Assembly (NCBI RefSeq): GCF_008974325.1
Contig: NZ_BKCG01000001.1
Span: 806,001 to 870,000 of the forward strand
Direction: 5' to 3'
Origin: Patiriisocius marinus
Lineage (GTDB): Bacteria; Bacteroidota; Bacteroidia; Flavobacteriales; Flavobacteriaceae
Length of the DNA: 64,000 nt
Positions 27,794-36,141 of this stretch are shown in pieces. Positions within the stretch are counted from its first letter, which is position 1; each line of letters opens with the position of its first letter. The position numbers and the translations under genes are program-made. The notes beneath the pieces were generated by a model that was not told the DNA's origin, made no database searches, and saw only the letters and a list, made by a program, of their open reading frames with translations.

Positions 27794-30012
27794 GTCCTAA
27801 AAAAAACAACTTAAGCTTATTCTTTAAAGCATTACCTAAAAATATATTTTCAGGTTTTGTGGTAAGCTTAATTGCGTTGCCTTTAGGTCTTGGTCTTGCA
27901 ATGGCAAGTGAAGCGCCTCCAATAGCAGGAATTATTGCTGCTGTTGTTGGTGGTGTTTTAGTTTCTATCTTAGGTGGAAGCAATGTTACAATTTCAGGTC
28001 CTGGAAATGGATTAGTGGGAGTGCTTCTTGTCGCGATTACAACTTTAGGGATCGAAGGTGCTTATGCTGCTATTATTTGCTCCGGTATTTTATTAATTCT
28101 ATTAGGGTTTTTGAAAATGGGGAAATTAGCAGATTTCTTTCCTTCATCAGCAATTCAAGGAATGCTTGCTGCCATAGGGCTAATAATTTTAGGAAAACAG
28201 TTTCATATTATGATGGGTAATAAACTATCTCTCGATGGAAGTATTGCTTATTTATTAGAAATTCCTTCTACAATAATTGGAGTATTTAAATACACAGACT
28301 CAGGGTTAATTTTTGCAGCTATAGCTGGTATTAGCTCTTTATTTATAATGGCGTTTTATGGTAAAATTAGAAACCGCTTTTTACAACTAGTTCCTGCTCC
28401 TATGTGGATTGTTCTAATCGCAATTGGTATTAGTTATTATTACGAACTAGTATTACAACAACCAAACCCAGTAAGCCCAGAATATATGATTTCTGGTATC
28501 CCTGCTCCAGCTCAAATTATTAATGAAATTCCTACACCTAATTTTAGCGCAATTGCAAGTGGATCCTTTTGGGTAAGCGTTTTAGCACTTACATTAATTT
28601 CAAGTATTGAGTCATTACTTAGTATTAAAGCTGTAGATAAATTAGACCCTCAAAAAAGACGTAGCAATGTAAATCGCGATTTAAAAGCACTTGGTCTTGC
28701 TACTATAGGTAGTGGGTTTTTAGGGGGCTTAAATGTAGTTACTGTAATTGCCCGAAGCTCTGTAAATGTAAATAATGGAGGTAGTAATCGAAGTGCCAAC
28801 TTTGCTCACGCAAGTTTTCTAGTAATTTTTATCGTTCTTTTTAGTAGTCAATTAACTAGGATACCACTACCCGCTTTAATGGCTATTTTAGTCTATACAG
28901 GATATAAATTAGCTTCTCCAAAATTAATTGGAAAGCTTTTTTCAATAGGAAAAGAGCAACTACTAATTTTCTTTACAACGCTTTTAGTAACACTCTTCGT
29001 AGATTTAATTACAGGTATTGTTGCTGGAGTGATTATGACATTTATCATTCATATAATTATAAATAAAGGAGCTTCTATTTTCTTCCGAAATGTCATGAAA
29101 CCTAATGTTCTGATGTTTCAAGAACAAGCAACAGGTACATATTATATAAGTGTGAAGCACTTTTGTAGTTTCCTAAATTTCTATAAACTGAAACAAAAAC
29201 TAGATGACATTCCTGAAAATAAAGACGTCGTTATTGATTTCTCTCTATGCCAGTTTGTTGACCATACCGTTATGGAAAATCTAAGTGGATACCAAGAGGT
29301 ATTTGTAAAAAGAGATGGCCATTTTGATGTTATTGGTCTTGACTTGCATGGAACAGAAAGTGCTCACCCTTTTGCCTTACGACGTTTTGTTCCTGGTTTA
29401 CAAAAGAAAGGAACAACACTCACAAAACGTCAATTAACACTTTCGGAAATTGCTAAAGATTTCAATATGCAGTATGAAGCTGGAAAACTTAGTGATACGC
29501 ACTTTTTAGACTCATATAGGTTTTTCAGAACAAAGAAAATAGAGCGTGTTTATAATAGGTTGTTTACTAAAAAAAGTACGTTTAAAATTTTTGATGTTAA
29601 CTATTCAGAAGGAGAATTTATTGCTAAAGAGGAAGTAAAAACAACAATGCTTCATATAAAACTAGATCAAAATATTCCAACATTTACACTGGATCGTGAA
29701 GGTTTTTTAGAAAAAGTATCGCTACTAGCTGGTTTTAAAGATATCCCTATTGATAACCATAGCGACTTCACAAAACGTTTTTATTTAAAAGGTCAAAATG
29801 AAGCCTCAATCAAAGAGTTTTTTAATGATGAACTTGTAATATTCTTTGAAAGCAATCCTTATTATCATATTGAATCTAATGGCGAAGCACTACTTATCTA
29901 TAGTAAAGAGCGAATTGCTGGAATAAAAGAAATTAAGAGTTTGAGAGATTTTGGAGAACGATTAGAAACTACAATATCTTCAAGAAAATTACAACCTGTT
30001 GAAATTTTCTAG
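27790..30012 (+). CDS. SulP-family anion transporter with STAS and extra C-terminal domain
   Basis: A 740-aa secondary transporter. Residues 15-430 form the SulP membrane core (SLIALPLGLGLAMASEAPP, then GGSNVTISGPGNGLVG). A STAS-type domain follows at ~440-550 (DVVIDFSLCQFVDHTVMENL). The final ~165 residues (after ~575) are an additional soluble part not found in minimal SulP proteins. Substrates in the family include sulfate and bicarbonate; a marine flavobacterium and a USP partner are compatible with bicarbonate, but that is a guess. Coupled to the USP gene by a 4-bp overlap. Confidence 0.9.
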   Translation: MSPKKNNLSLFFKALPKNIFSGFVVSLIALPLGLGLAMASEAPPIAGIIAAVVGGVLVSILGGSNVTISGPGNGLVGVLLVAITTLGIEGAYAAIICSGILLILLGFLKMGKLADFFPSSAIQGMLAAIGLIILGKQFHIMMGNKLSLDGSIAYLLEIPSTIIGVFKYTDSGLIFAAIAGISSLFIMAFYGKIRNRFLQLVPAPMWIVLIAIGISYYYELVLQQPNPVSPEYMISGIPAPAQIINEIPTPNFSAIASGSFWVSVLALTLISSIESLLSIKAVDKLDPQKRRSNVNRDLKALGLATIGSGFLGGLNVVTVIARSSVNVNNGGSNRSANFAHASFLVIFIVLFSSQLTRIPLPALMAILVYTGYKLASPKLIGKLFSIGKEQLLIFFTTLLVTLFVDLITGIVAGVIMTFIIHIIINKGASIFFRNVMKPNVLMFQEQATGTYYISVKHFCSFLNFYKLKQKLDDIPENKDVVIDFSLCQFVDHTVMENLSGYQEVFVKRDGHFDVIGLDLHGTESAHPFALRRFVPGLQKKGTTLTKRQLTLSEIAKDFNMQYEAGKLSDTHFLDSYRFFRTKKIERVYNRLFTKKSTFKIFDVNYSEGEFIAKEEVKTTMLHIKLDQNIPTFTLDREGFLEKVSLLAGFKDIPIDNHSDFTKRFYLKGQNEASIKEFFNDELVIFFESNPYYHIESNGEALLIYSKERIAGIKEIKSLRDFGERLETTISSRKLQPVEIF

Positions 30013-30122
30013 TCTTTTTAAGTATTATGTATGTGTTCATTTATGAAAATGTATTGAAGTAATCTTAATAAAATCTTAACTTTATCATACATGAACTGTC
30101 CTTTTTGTAATTTGCATCACCT

Positions 30123-31010
30123 ATGAAACTACACCCTATTGAAGCGGGAAATTTTAAGCTAGATGGCGGCGCTATGTTTGGCGTGGTTCCAAAATCTCTT
30201 TGGACTAGAACTAACCCTGCAGACAGCAATAACATGATTGATATTGCTGCACGTTGTTTATTAATAGAAAACGGAAATCGATTAACTCTAATCGACACCG
30301 GTATGGGTAATAAACAATCCGATAAATTTTTTGGTTATTATTTCCCTTGGGGAGATTACTCACTCGATAGCTCACTTAAAAAAGCAGGGTTCCATCGAGA
30401 TGATGTTACCGATGTTTTTATGACACACTTACACTTTGACCATTGTGGTGGTAGTGTACAATGGAATAAAGACAAAACAGGATATGAACCAGCTTTTAAA
30501 AATGCAAAATTTTGGAGTAATAAAAATCATTGGGATTGGGCAACAAACCCCAACCGAAGAGAGAAAGCTTCTTTTCTAAAAGAGAACATATTACCAATGC
30601 AAGAAAGCGGCCAATTGAATTTTATCAATAGTGCCACAAGTAGCATTTCCGAAGAAAATAATACGCACGATTTTTTAGCTAACACACCCCTTGACTTTGG
30701 AACTTTCTTCGCAGATGGACACACTGAAAAACAAATGCTTCCTGTAATACAATACAAAGGAAAGAAACTTGTTTTTATGGCAGATTTACTACCAACAACT
30801 GGCCATCTACCATTACCTTTTGTGATGGGTTATGATACAAGACCACTGCTTACAATGCCCGAAAAAGAAAAGTTTTTAAACGCGGCAGCAGACAATAATT
30901 ATTATTTATTTTTGGAGCACGATGCTCATAACGAGATTATTACAGTAAAACATACTGAAAAAGGCGTACGTCTAGATCAGACTTATACATTTGACGAATT
31001 ATTTAATTAA
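30123..31010 (+). CDS. MBL-fold metallo-hydrolase
   Basis: A 295-aa cytoplasmic metallo-beta-lactamase-fold protein. The zinc motif HLHFDHCGG is at residues ~104-112, with further ligands likely in FADGHTEKQ, VFMADL and LEHDAHNE. The overall layout is like AHL-lactonase/YtnP-type hydrolases. No signal peptide. Substrate unknown. It is followed after 9 bp by the S8 protease gene and probably shares its transcript. Confidence 0.88.
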   Translation: MKLHPIEAGNFKLDGGAMFGVVPKSLWTRTNPADSNNMIDIAARCLLIENGNRLTLIDTGMGNKQSDKFFGYYFPWGDYSLDSSLKKAGFHRDDVTDVFMTHLHFDHCGGSVQWNKDKTGYEPAFKNAKFWSNKNHWDWATNPNRREKASFLKENILPMQESGQLNFINSATSSISEENNTHDFLANTPLDFGTFFADGHTEKQMLPVIQYKGKKLVFMADLLPTTGHLPLPFVMGYDTRPLLTMPEKEKFLNAAADNNYYLFLEHDAHNEIITVKHTEKGVRLDQTYTFDELFN

Positions 31011-31019
31011 CAATCACCT

Positions 31020-32687
31020 ATGACAATTTTAAAATCATCATTTATTGCAATTGCAGCAGCTTCATTATTAGCAAGTTGTGGCTCAGGATCAGCTCCTATT
31101 ATTTCTACTCCTGTAGAAAACATAGACATGCTTCCTTTAAAAATAACTCCTATTTCTGACGCACAATTAAAAATGTGGAGTGATTTGGATTTACAAAATG
31201 ACACTATTCCAGGAATGGGAGTAGATCGTACTTATACTGAAATTATTAAAAACCGTAAAGGTCAAAAAGTAATTGTAGGTGTTATAGATAGTGGTGTTGA
31301 TATTGAACACGAAGATTTAAAAAACGTAATCTGGACAAATCCTGGCGAAATTGCAGGAAATAATAAAGATGACGATGGTAATGGATATGTTGATGATATT
31401 CACGGATGGAACTTTTTAGGAGATATCGTAGCTGAAAATTTAGAATATGTTCGTATCGTTAAAAAATTGAACACTAAATATGAAGGTAAAACGGAAGCAT
31501 CAGTAAGCGCTGCAGACCGTGAAGAATTTGCTCTATATCAAAAAGCAAAAGCTGAAATGAGTAAAGAGATTGAACAAACAAATGCTAATGTAACTCAATA
31601 CACAGGTATCCTTAGTCAATTAAAGCCAGCTCACGCTGCAATGACAAAAAAATTAGGAAAAGCTGATTATTCTAAAGCTGATTTAGCAGGAATTACTAAC
31701 CCTACTGAAGCTGAGCAACAACAAATAGGGTTGTTAACACAAATGCTAAACTATGACGATACTATTCCTGCTTTCATTAAACAAGTTGAAGGTGGAGTTT
31801 CGTACTTCCAAGGTCGTTTAGATTCGCACTTTAACATGGATCGTAATTTTAGAGCTGAAGTTTTAAAAGATGATGCAGATGATGCTTCAACTAAATATTA
31901 CGGTAATAACGATGTAGATGGTCCAGATCCTAAAAAAGAAGATGCAAAACACGGAACTCACGTTTCTGGTATTATTGCTGCACAACGTAATAACGGTGTA
32001 GGAATGAACGGTGTTGCTCAAAACGTTGAAATTATGGTTGTACGTGCTGTACCTGATGGAGATGAATACGATAAAGATATTGCAAATGCAATTCGTTATG
32101 CTGTTGATAATGGAGCAAAAGTAATCAATACTAGTTTTGGTAAATACTACTCAACGCACCCAGAATGGGTAATTGACGCAATTAAATATGCAGCTAAAAA
32201 AGATGTGTTAATTGTTAACGCTGCAGGAAACGAAGGAATCAACCTTGATGAAAATATAGTATATCCAAATGACCAAACAAAAACTGGCGCTGAATACAGT
32301 GATACTTTTCTAACTGTTGGAGCTTTAAACTACAAATACGGTGGTGAACTAGTTGCAAATTTCTCAAACTACGGTAAAACGAATGTAGATGTTTTTGGAC
32401 CAGGAGTTAAAATCTGGGCAACTACACCATTAAATACTTACGAGTACTTACAAGGAACATCAATGGCTGCACCTAATGTTGCTGGTGTTGCTGCAATGAT
32501 TAGATCGTACTACCCAAAACTATCTGCTAAGCAAGTAAAGCAAGTTTTAATGGATAGTGGTTTAACAACTAAAACCCCTGTCGTACTTGGTGGAGATCCT
32601 TCAAACACTGCTCCGTTTAGTTCAATTTCAACTTCAGGAAAAATGGTAAACATGTATAACGCATTTATTATGGCGTCTAAAATGTAA
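31020..32687 (+). CDS. S8 (subtilisin-like) serine protease, lipoprotein, with long insertion
   Basis: A 555-aa envelope protease. Lipobox LLASC. Catalytic Asp90 in VIDSGVD, His311 in HGTHVSG, Ser481 in GTSMAAPN, oxyanion Asn in NAAGNEG. About 220 residues separate Asp and His, far more than the ~30 of subtilisin; the insertion (roughly 115-300) is helical and Lys/Glu/Ala-rich. It may gate or anchor the active site. No T9SS tail, so it is likely a periplasmic or surface lipoprotein. Terminated by a long imperfect hairpin. Confidence 0.93.
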   Translation: MTILKSSFIAIAAASLLASCGSGSAPIISTPVENIDMLPLKITPISDAQLKMWSDLDLQNDTIPGMGVDRTYTEIIKNRKGQKVIVGVIDSGVDIEHEDLKNVIWTNPGEIAGNNKDDDGNGYVDDIHGWNFLGDIVAENLEYVRIVKKLNTKYEGKTEASVSAADREEFALYQKAKAEMSKEIEQTNANVTQYTGILSQLKPAHAAMTKKLGKADYSKADLAGITNPTEAEQQQIGLLTQMLNYDDTIPAFIKQVEGGVSYFQGRLDSHFNMDRNFRAEVLKDDADDASTKYYGNNDVDGPDPKKEDAKHGTHVSGIIAAQRNNGVGMNGVAQNVEIMVVRAVPDGDEYDKDIANAIRYAVDNGAKVINTSFGKYYSTHPEWVIDAIKYAAKKDVLIVNAAGNEGINLDENIVYPNDQTKTGAEYSDTFLTVGALNYKYGGELVANFSNYGKTNVDVFGPGVKIWATTPLNTYEYLQGTSMAAPNVAGVAAMIRSYYPKLSAKQVKQVLMDSGLTTKTPVVLGGDPSNTAPFSSISTSGKMVNMYNAFIMASKM

Positions 32688-32742
32688 CACTCGTTCTGCC
32701 TTTCAATTAGAAAGGTAATGGAGCAAATAAAATACACACAAG

Positions 32743-32804
32743 TCCTCGGCTCCGCTTGGATACCAAAGTAAAATGGTATTTCAGTGAAGCTGAGGATTTT
32801 TTTT
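32743..32804 (+). terminator. Long imperfect hairpin terminator after the S8 protease gene
   Basis: A 23-nt arm (32743-32765, starting TCCTCGGCT) pairs with 32774-32796 (ending AGCTGAGGA) with several G-T wobbles and two mismatches around an 8-nt loop; eight Ts follow. Unusually long for a terminator here. Confidence 0.8.
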
Positions 32805-32819
32805 AAACTAAATTATACT

Positions 32820-34655
32820 ATGAAATATCTATTAAATTTAAGCTTGGCATTATTTTTCTTCGGAAATGTGACAGCTCAAAACAACACAAGCTATTGGCAA
32901 CAACACGTTGACTACACAATGGAAATTGATGTTGATGCTGAAAAAAATCAATACAAAGGAGAACAAACACTTGAATACACAAACAACTCTCCAGATGTAT
33001 TAGACAGAGTTTACTTTCACCTCTATTTTAACGCGTTCCAACCTGGAAGTGAAATGGACGTAAGATCTTTATCTATTGAAGATCCAGACCGTCGTGTTGG
33101 AGACAGAATTTCAAAATTAGCTCCAGACGAAATAGGGTACATTAAACCAACAAAGTTAAAACAAGATGGTAAAAAAGCAGCTTATTTTATTGAAGGAACT
33201 GTAATGACAGTATTATTAAATGATGCAATTAAACCAGGGAAAAGTACCACTTTTAAAATGGAATGGGATGCACAAGTACCATTACAAATTAGACGTAGTG
33301 GACGTGATAATGAAGAAGGTGTTCGTTTTTCAATGACACAATGGTACCCAAAAATAGCAGAATATGATTTTCAAGGATGGCACGCAGACCCATATATTGG
33401 GCGTGAGTTTCATAGCCCTTGGGGAGACTTTGATGTTACAATCAATATCGACGAAGAATATGTGGTTGCAGCAACAGGATATAGCGCTGAAAATGTAAAA
33501 GGATCAACAGAATACAAAGACGTAAAAAAAGGAAAAAAAGGAACTCGTACTTGGAATTTTATAGCGCCTAATGTTCATGACTTTACCTGGGCTGCAGATC
33601 CAGATTATATTCACGATCAGTATGATGGGCCTAATGGTGTTACATTAAACTTTTACTACAAAAACAACCCAGAGATTAAAGAAAACTGGAAAAATCTTCA
33701 GCCTAAAACTGCTGAAATGTTAGATTATTATAACAAAAACGTAGGTCTTTATCCATACAAACAATACTCTGTAATTCAAGGTGGTGATGGTGGTATGGAG
33801 TATGCTATGAGTACTTTAATTACAGGAAATAGAAAATTTGGAAGTTTAGTTGGTGTTACTGCTCACGAATTAGCACATACTTGGTTTCAGTTTTTATTAG
33901 CAACTAATGAAGGTAAACACGAATGGATGGATGAAGGATTTACTTCATATATTTCTGACGAGGCTATGAATTTTATCAATAAAGATAATAACCCTAACCC
34001 ACATTCAGGATCATATAGAGGTTATGTATTTTTAGCTAATAGCGGTAAAGAACAACCACAAACAACTCACGCAGACCGTTATGCAAGTAACCGTGCTTAT
34101 GGTATTACAGCATATAGTAAAGGCGCTGTTTTCTTGACTCAATTAGGATATGTTATAGGAAAAGAGAACTTAGATAAAACACTAAGAAAATACTTTGCAG
34201 ATTGGGCTTTTAAACACCCTACCCCTAACGATTTTATTAGAGTTGCTGAAAAAGTGAGTGGATTAGAACTAGACTGGTATTTAATGGACTGGACACAAAC
34301 TACAAACCAAATTGATTATGGTATTAAAAGTGTAGAAACAAGAAAAAATGCGACTGTTGTTACATTAGAGCGAATAGGCTTAATGGGAATGCCTATTGAC
34401 CTTGATGTAACTTATACGGATGGAACTCAAGAACAATTTTATATTCCGTTACAAATGATGCGTGGTGAAAAACCATCAGATTTCATCGATTACAAAAGAA
34501 CAATCTCACCAGATTGGGCTTGGGCTTATCCTACTTACGAATTAAGTATTCCAAGTACTAAAAAAGTAAAGTCAATGATGATTGATGCTTCTAAAAGATT
34601 AGCTGATGTAAATCCTGAAAATAACAGTTGGGGTATTGAAGTTGAAGAAAAATAA
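32820..34655 (+). CDS. M1-family metallopeptidase (aminopeptidase N-like)
   Basis: A 611-aa zinc peptidase. Start ATG 32820 (MKYLLNLSLALFFFGNVTAQ) gives a clean signal peptide; the ATG at 32784 sits inside the upstream terminator. Zinc site H349ELAH353 with distal Glu372 (WMDEGFTS), spacing exactly as in gluzincins. The exopeptidase motif GxMEN is altered here to GGMEYAM. Secreted to the periplasm; likely trims peptides. Followed by a good terminator. Confidence 0.93.
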   Translation: MKYLLNLSLALFFFGNVTAQNNTSYWQQHVDYTMEIDVDAEKNQYKGEQTLEYTNNSPDVLDRVYFHLYFNAFQPGSEMDVRSLSIEDPDRRVGDRISKLAPDEIGYIKPTKLKQDGKKAAYFIEGTVMTVLLNDAIKPGKSTTFKMEWDAQVPLQIRRSGRDNEEGVRFSMTQWYPKIAEYDFQGWHADPYIGREFHSPWGDFDVTINIDEEYVVAATGYSAENVKGSTEYKDVKKGKKGTRTWNFIAPNVHDFTWAADPDYIHDQYDGPNGVTLNFYYKNNPEIKENWKNLQPKTAEMLDYYNKNVGLYPYKQYSVIQGGDGGMEYAMSTLITGNRKFGSLVGVTAHELAHTWFQFLLATNEGKHEWMDEGFTSYISDEAMNFINKDNNPNPHSGSYRGYVFLANSGKEQPQTTHADRYASNRAYGITAYSKGAVFLTQLGYVIGKENLDKTLRKYFADWAFKHPTPNDFIRVAEKVSGLELDWYLMDWTQTTNQIDYGIKSVETRKNATVVTLERIGLMGMPIDLDVTYTDGTQEQFYIPLQMMRGEKPSDFIDYKRTISPDWAWAYPTYELSIPSTKKVKSMMIDASKRLADVNPENNSWGIEVEEK

Positions 34656-34689
34656 AATTTTCAAACTTTAATTAAGTCTATTATTAATT

Positions 34690-34721
34690 CCTCTCTATTT
34701 AAAAATGGAGAGGTTTTTTTT
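34690..34721 (+). terminator. Terminator after the M1 peptidase gene
   Basis: A 10-bp stem, CCTCTCTATT (34690-34699) with AATGGAGAGG (34704-34713), one G-T wobble, followed by eight Ts. Confidence 0.85.
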
Positions 34722-34759
34722 GGATTTAAAAGCAAGATAAATCACATTCTAATTTCTAG

Positions 34760-34767
34760 TACTTTTG
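34760..34767 (+). promoter_or_regulatory. -7-like promoter box before rnpA
   Basis: TACTTTTG fits TAnnTTTG and ends 4 bp before the rnpA ATG. No obvious -33 TTG at the usual spacing; proposed only because the same arrangement occurs at rbfA and holB. Confidence 0.4.
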
Positions 34768-34771
34768 TTTT

Positions 34772-35137
34772 ATGGGTTTAACATTTCCGAAGCAAGAAAA
34801 ATTAAAATCTCGAAAGGCCATTAAACAGCTTTTTGAAGATGGAAAAGGCATATCTAAATATCCTATAAAATTATTATATCTGCCCGTAGAGAATGTTGAT
34901 TACAATCAAGCAGGTTTCGCTGTTCCCAAACGAAACTTTAAACTTGCAGTAACAAGAAACAAGCTTAAGCGTTTATTAAGAGAAGCATACAGATTACATA
35001 AAACGGAACTCATTGAAAAGGACGGCACTAACTTTGTGATACTTTTTATCTACGTTGGCAGAACGGAACTCCCATTTGCTACTTTAGAAAAAACGATGTT
35101 CAAACTTCTTAAAAAACTAAATAATGAAACTCTATAG
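34772..35137 (+). CDS. rnpA: Ribonuclease P protein component
   Basis: A 121-aa basic protein that, with the RNase P RNA, matures tRNA 5' ends. The family RNR-type motif is VTRNKLKRLLREAYRL, preceded by AGFAVPKRNFKLA. In most bacteria rnpA follows rpmH; here rpmH is absent and a DUF4349 lipoprotein gene overlaps its last 14 bp, a pairing seen as flavobacteria-typical gene order (from memory). The RNA subunit gene is not in this window. Confidence 0.95.
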   Translation: MGLTFPKQEKLKSRKAIKQLFEDGKGISKYPIKLLYLPVENVDYNQAGFAVPKRNFKLAVTRNKLKRLLREAYRLHKTELIEKDGTNFVILFIYVGRTELPFATLEKTMFKLLKKLNNETL

Positions 35138-35972
35138 TCTACTATTTGCACTTTTATTTTTAGTTTCTTGCGATGAAGCTCCTTCAAACAATGGTTTTTT
35201 TAAAACCAGTTCGCCAGAATATGGCCTTGAAAACGATATGATGGTAGAAGAATCTATGATCGTTTCCTATGAAACTGAAAGCCCTCAAGCTCCAAGTCAA
35301 GAACAAAAAATAATTAAAACTGGGAATCTCTCTTTTGAAACTCAAGAACTGGAGAAAACTCACGAGAAAATTAAAACGCTTTCAAAACAATATGAAGGTA
35401 TTATTCAACAAGATGTCTCTGGTAAAAATTATAGTCGTGTTTTTCAACAAATGACTATTAGAATTCCATCTAAAAACTTTCAGGTATTTGTGGACGGCAT
35501 TAGTGATGGTGTGGCATACTTTGATAGACGTGAGATAAGCCAGCGTGACGTAACTGAAGAGTTTGTTGATATTGAAGCTAGATTAATTGCAAAAAAGGAA
35601 TTAGAAAAACGATACTTAGAGTTATTAAAGCAAGCTAAAAATGTAAAGGAAATGCTTGAAATTGAGCGTGAGCTTTCTACAATTAGAGAAGAAATTGAAG
35701 CAAGACAAGGAAGATTAAAATACTTACAAAGTCAAGTTTCAATGAGTACCGTACACTTAGATTTTTACAAGACAACAGCTGAAACTGGAGTCACACTTTC
35801 CTACGGACAGAAAATAAAAAACGCCTTACAAGGAGGATGGGATGGAATCTCCATTTTCTTTCTAGGTCTTTTGTATATGTGGCCGTTGTTTGTTTTAGCA
35901 ATTATTGTTATTTTGGTAATCCGTTGGTTAATTCGACGTTCAAAACGAACAAAATCTACTACTAACGATTAA
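35124..35972 (+). CDS. DUF4349 domain lipoprotein
   Basis: A 282-aa predicted lipoprotein (lipobox LVSC). Residues ~65-235 are the DUF4349 domain: KIIKTGNLSFETQELEKTHEKI, YFDRREISQRDVTEEFVDIEARL, then a coiled coil (~150-200). A C-terminal transmembrane helix (~243-268) ends in a basic RSKRTK tail. The protein would thus span from a lipidated N-terminus to a membrane helix. Function unknown. Overlaps rnpA by 14 bp. Confidence 0.88.
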   Translation: MKLYSLLFALLFLVSCDEAPSNNGFFKTSSPEYGLENDMMVEESMIVSYETESPQAPSQEQKIIKTGNLSFETQELEKTHEKIKTLSKQYEGIIQQDVSGKNYSRVFQQMTIRIPSKNFQVFVDGISDGVAYFDRREISQRDVTEEFVDIEARLIAKKELEKRYLELLKQAKNVKEMLEIERELSTIREEIEARQGRLKYLQSQVSMSTVHLDFYKTTAETGVTLSYGQKIKNALQGGWDGISIFFLGLLYMWPLFVLAIIVILVIRWLIRRSKRTKSTTND

Positions 35973-36063
35973 CAATATTGTTTATTTACTTTCAGTTTAT
36001 TTTCTGAAATTTTAAACATTTTATAGCGTCTTAATAGTATAAAGAGAGAATAAAATCATATTA

Positions 36064-36099
36064 TTTGTAGGATTTTGGCTTTGCCAAAGTACCTACAAA
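36064..36099 (+). promoter_or_regulatory. Nested hairpin in the S41 peptidase leader
   Basis: An outer 8-bp stem, TTTGTAGG (36064-36071) with CCTACAAA (36092-36099), encloses an inner stem TTTGGC/GCCAAA with a 3-nt loop. It lies 42 bp before the ATG and lacks a T tail, so it looks like a 5'-UTR structure rather than a terminator. A second small hairpin, CCCAA-CTTA-TTGGG (36120-36133), follows just before the start. Confidence 0.5.
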
Positions 36100-36141
36100 C
36101 GGTTCTAAATAAATAGTTCCCCAACTTATTGGGCATTTAAC

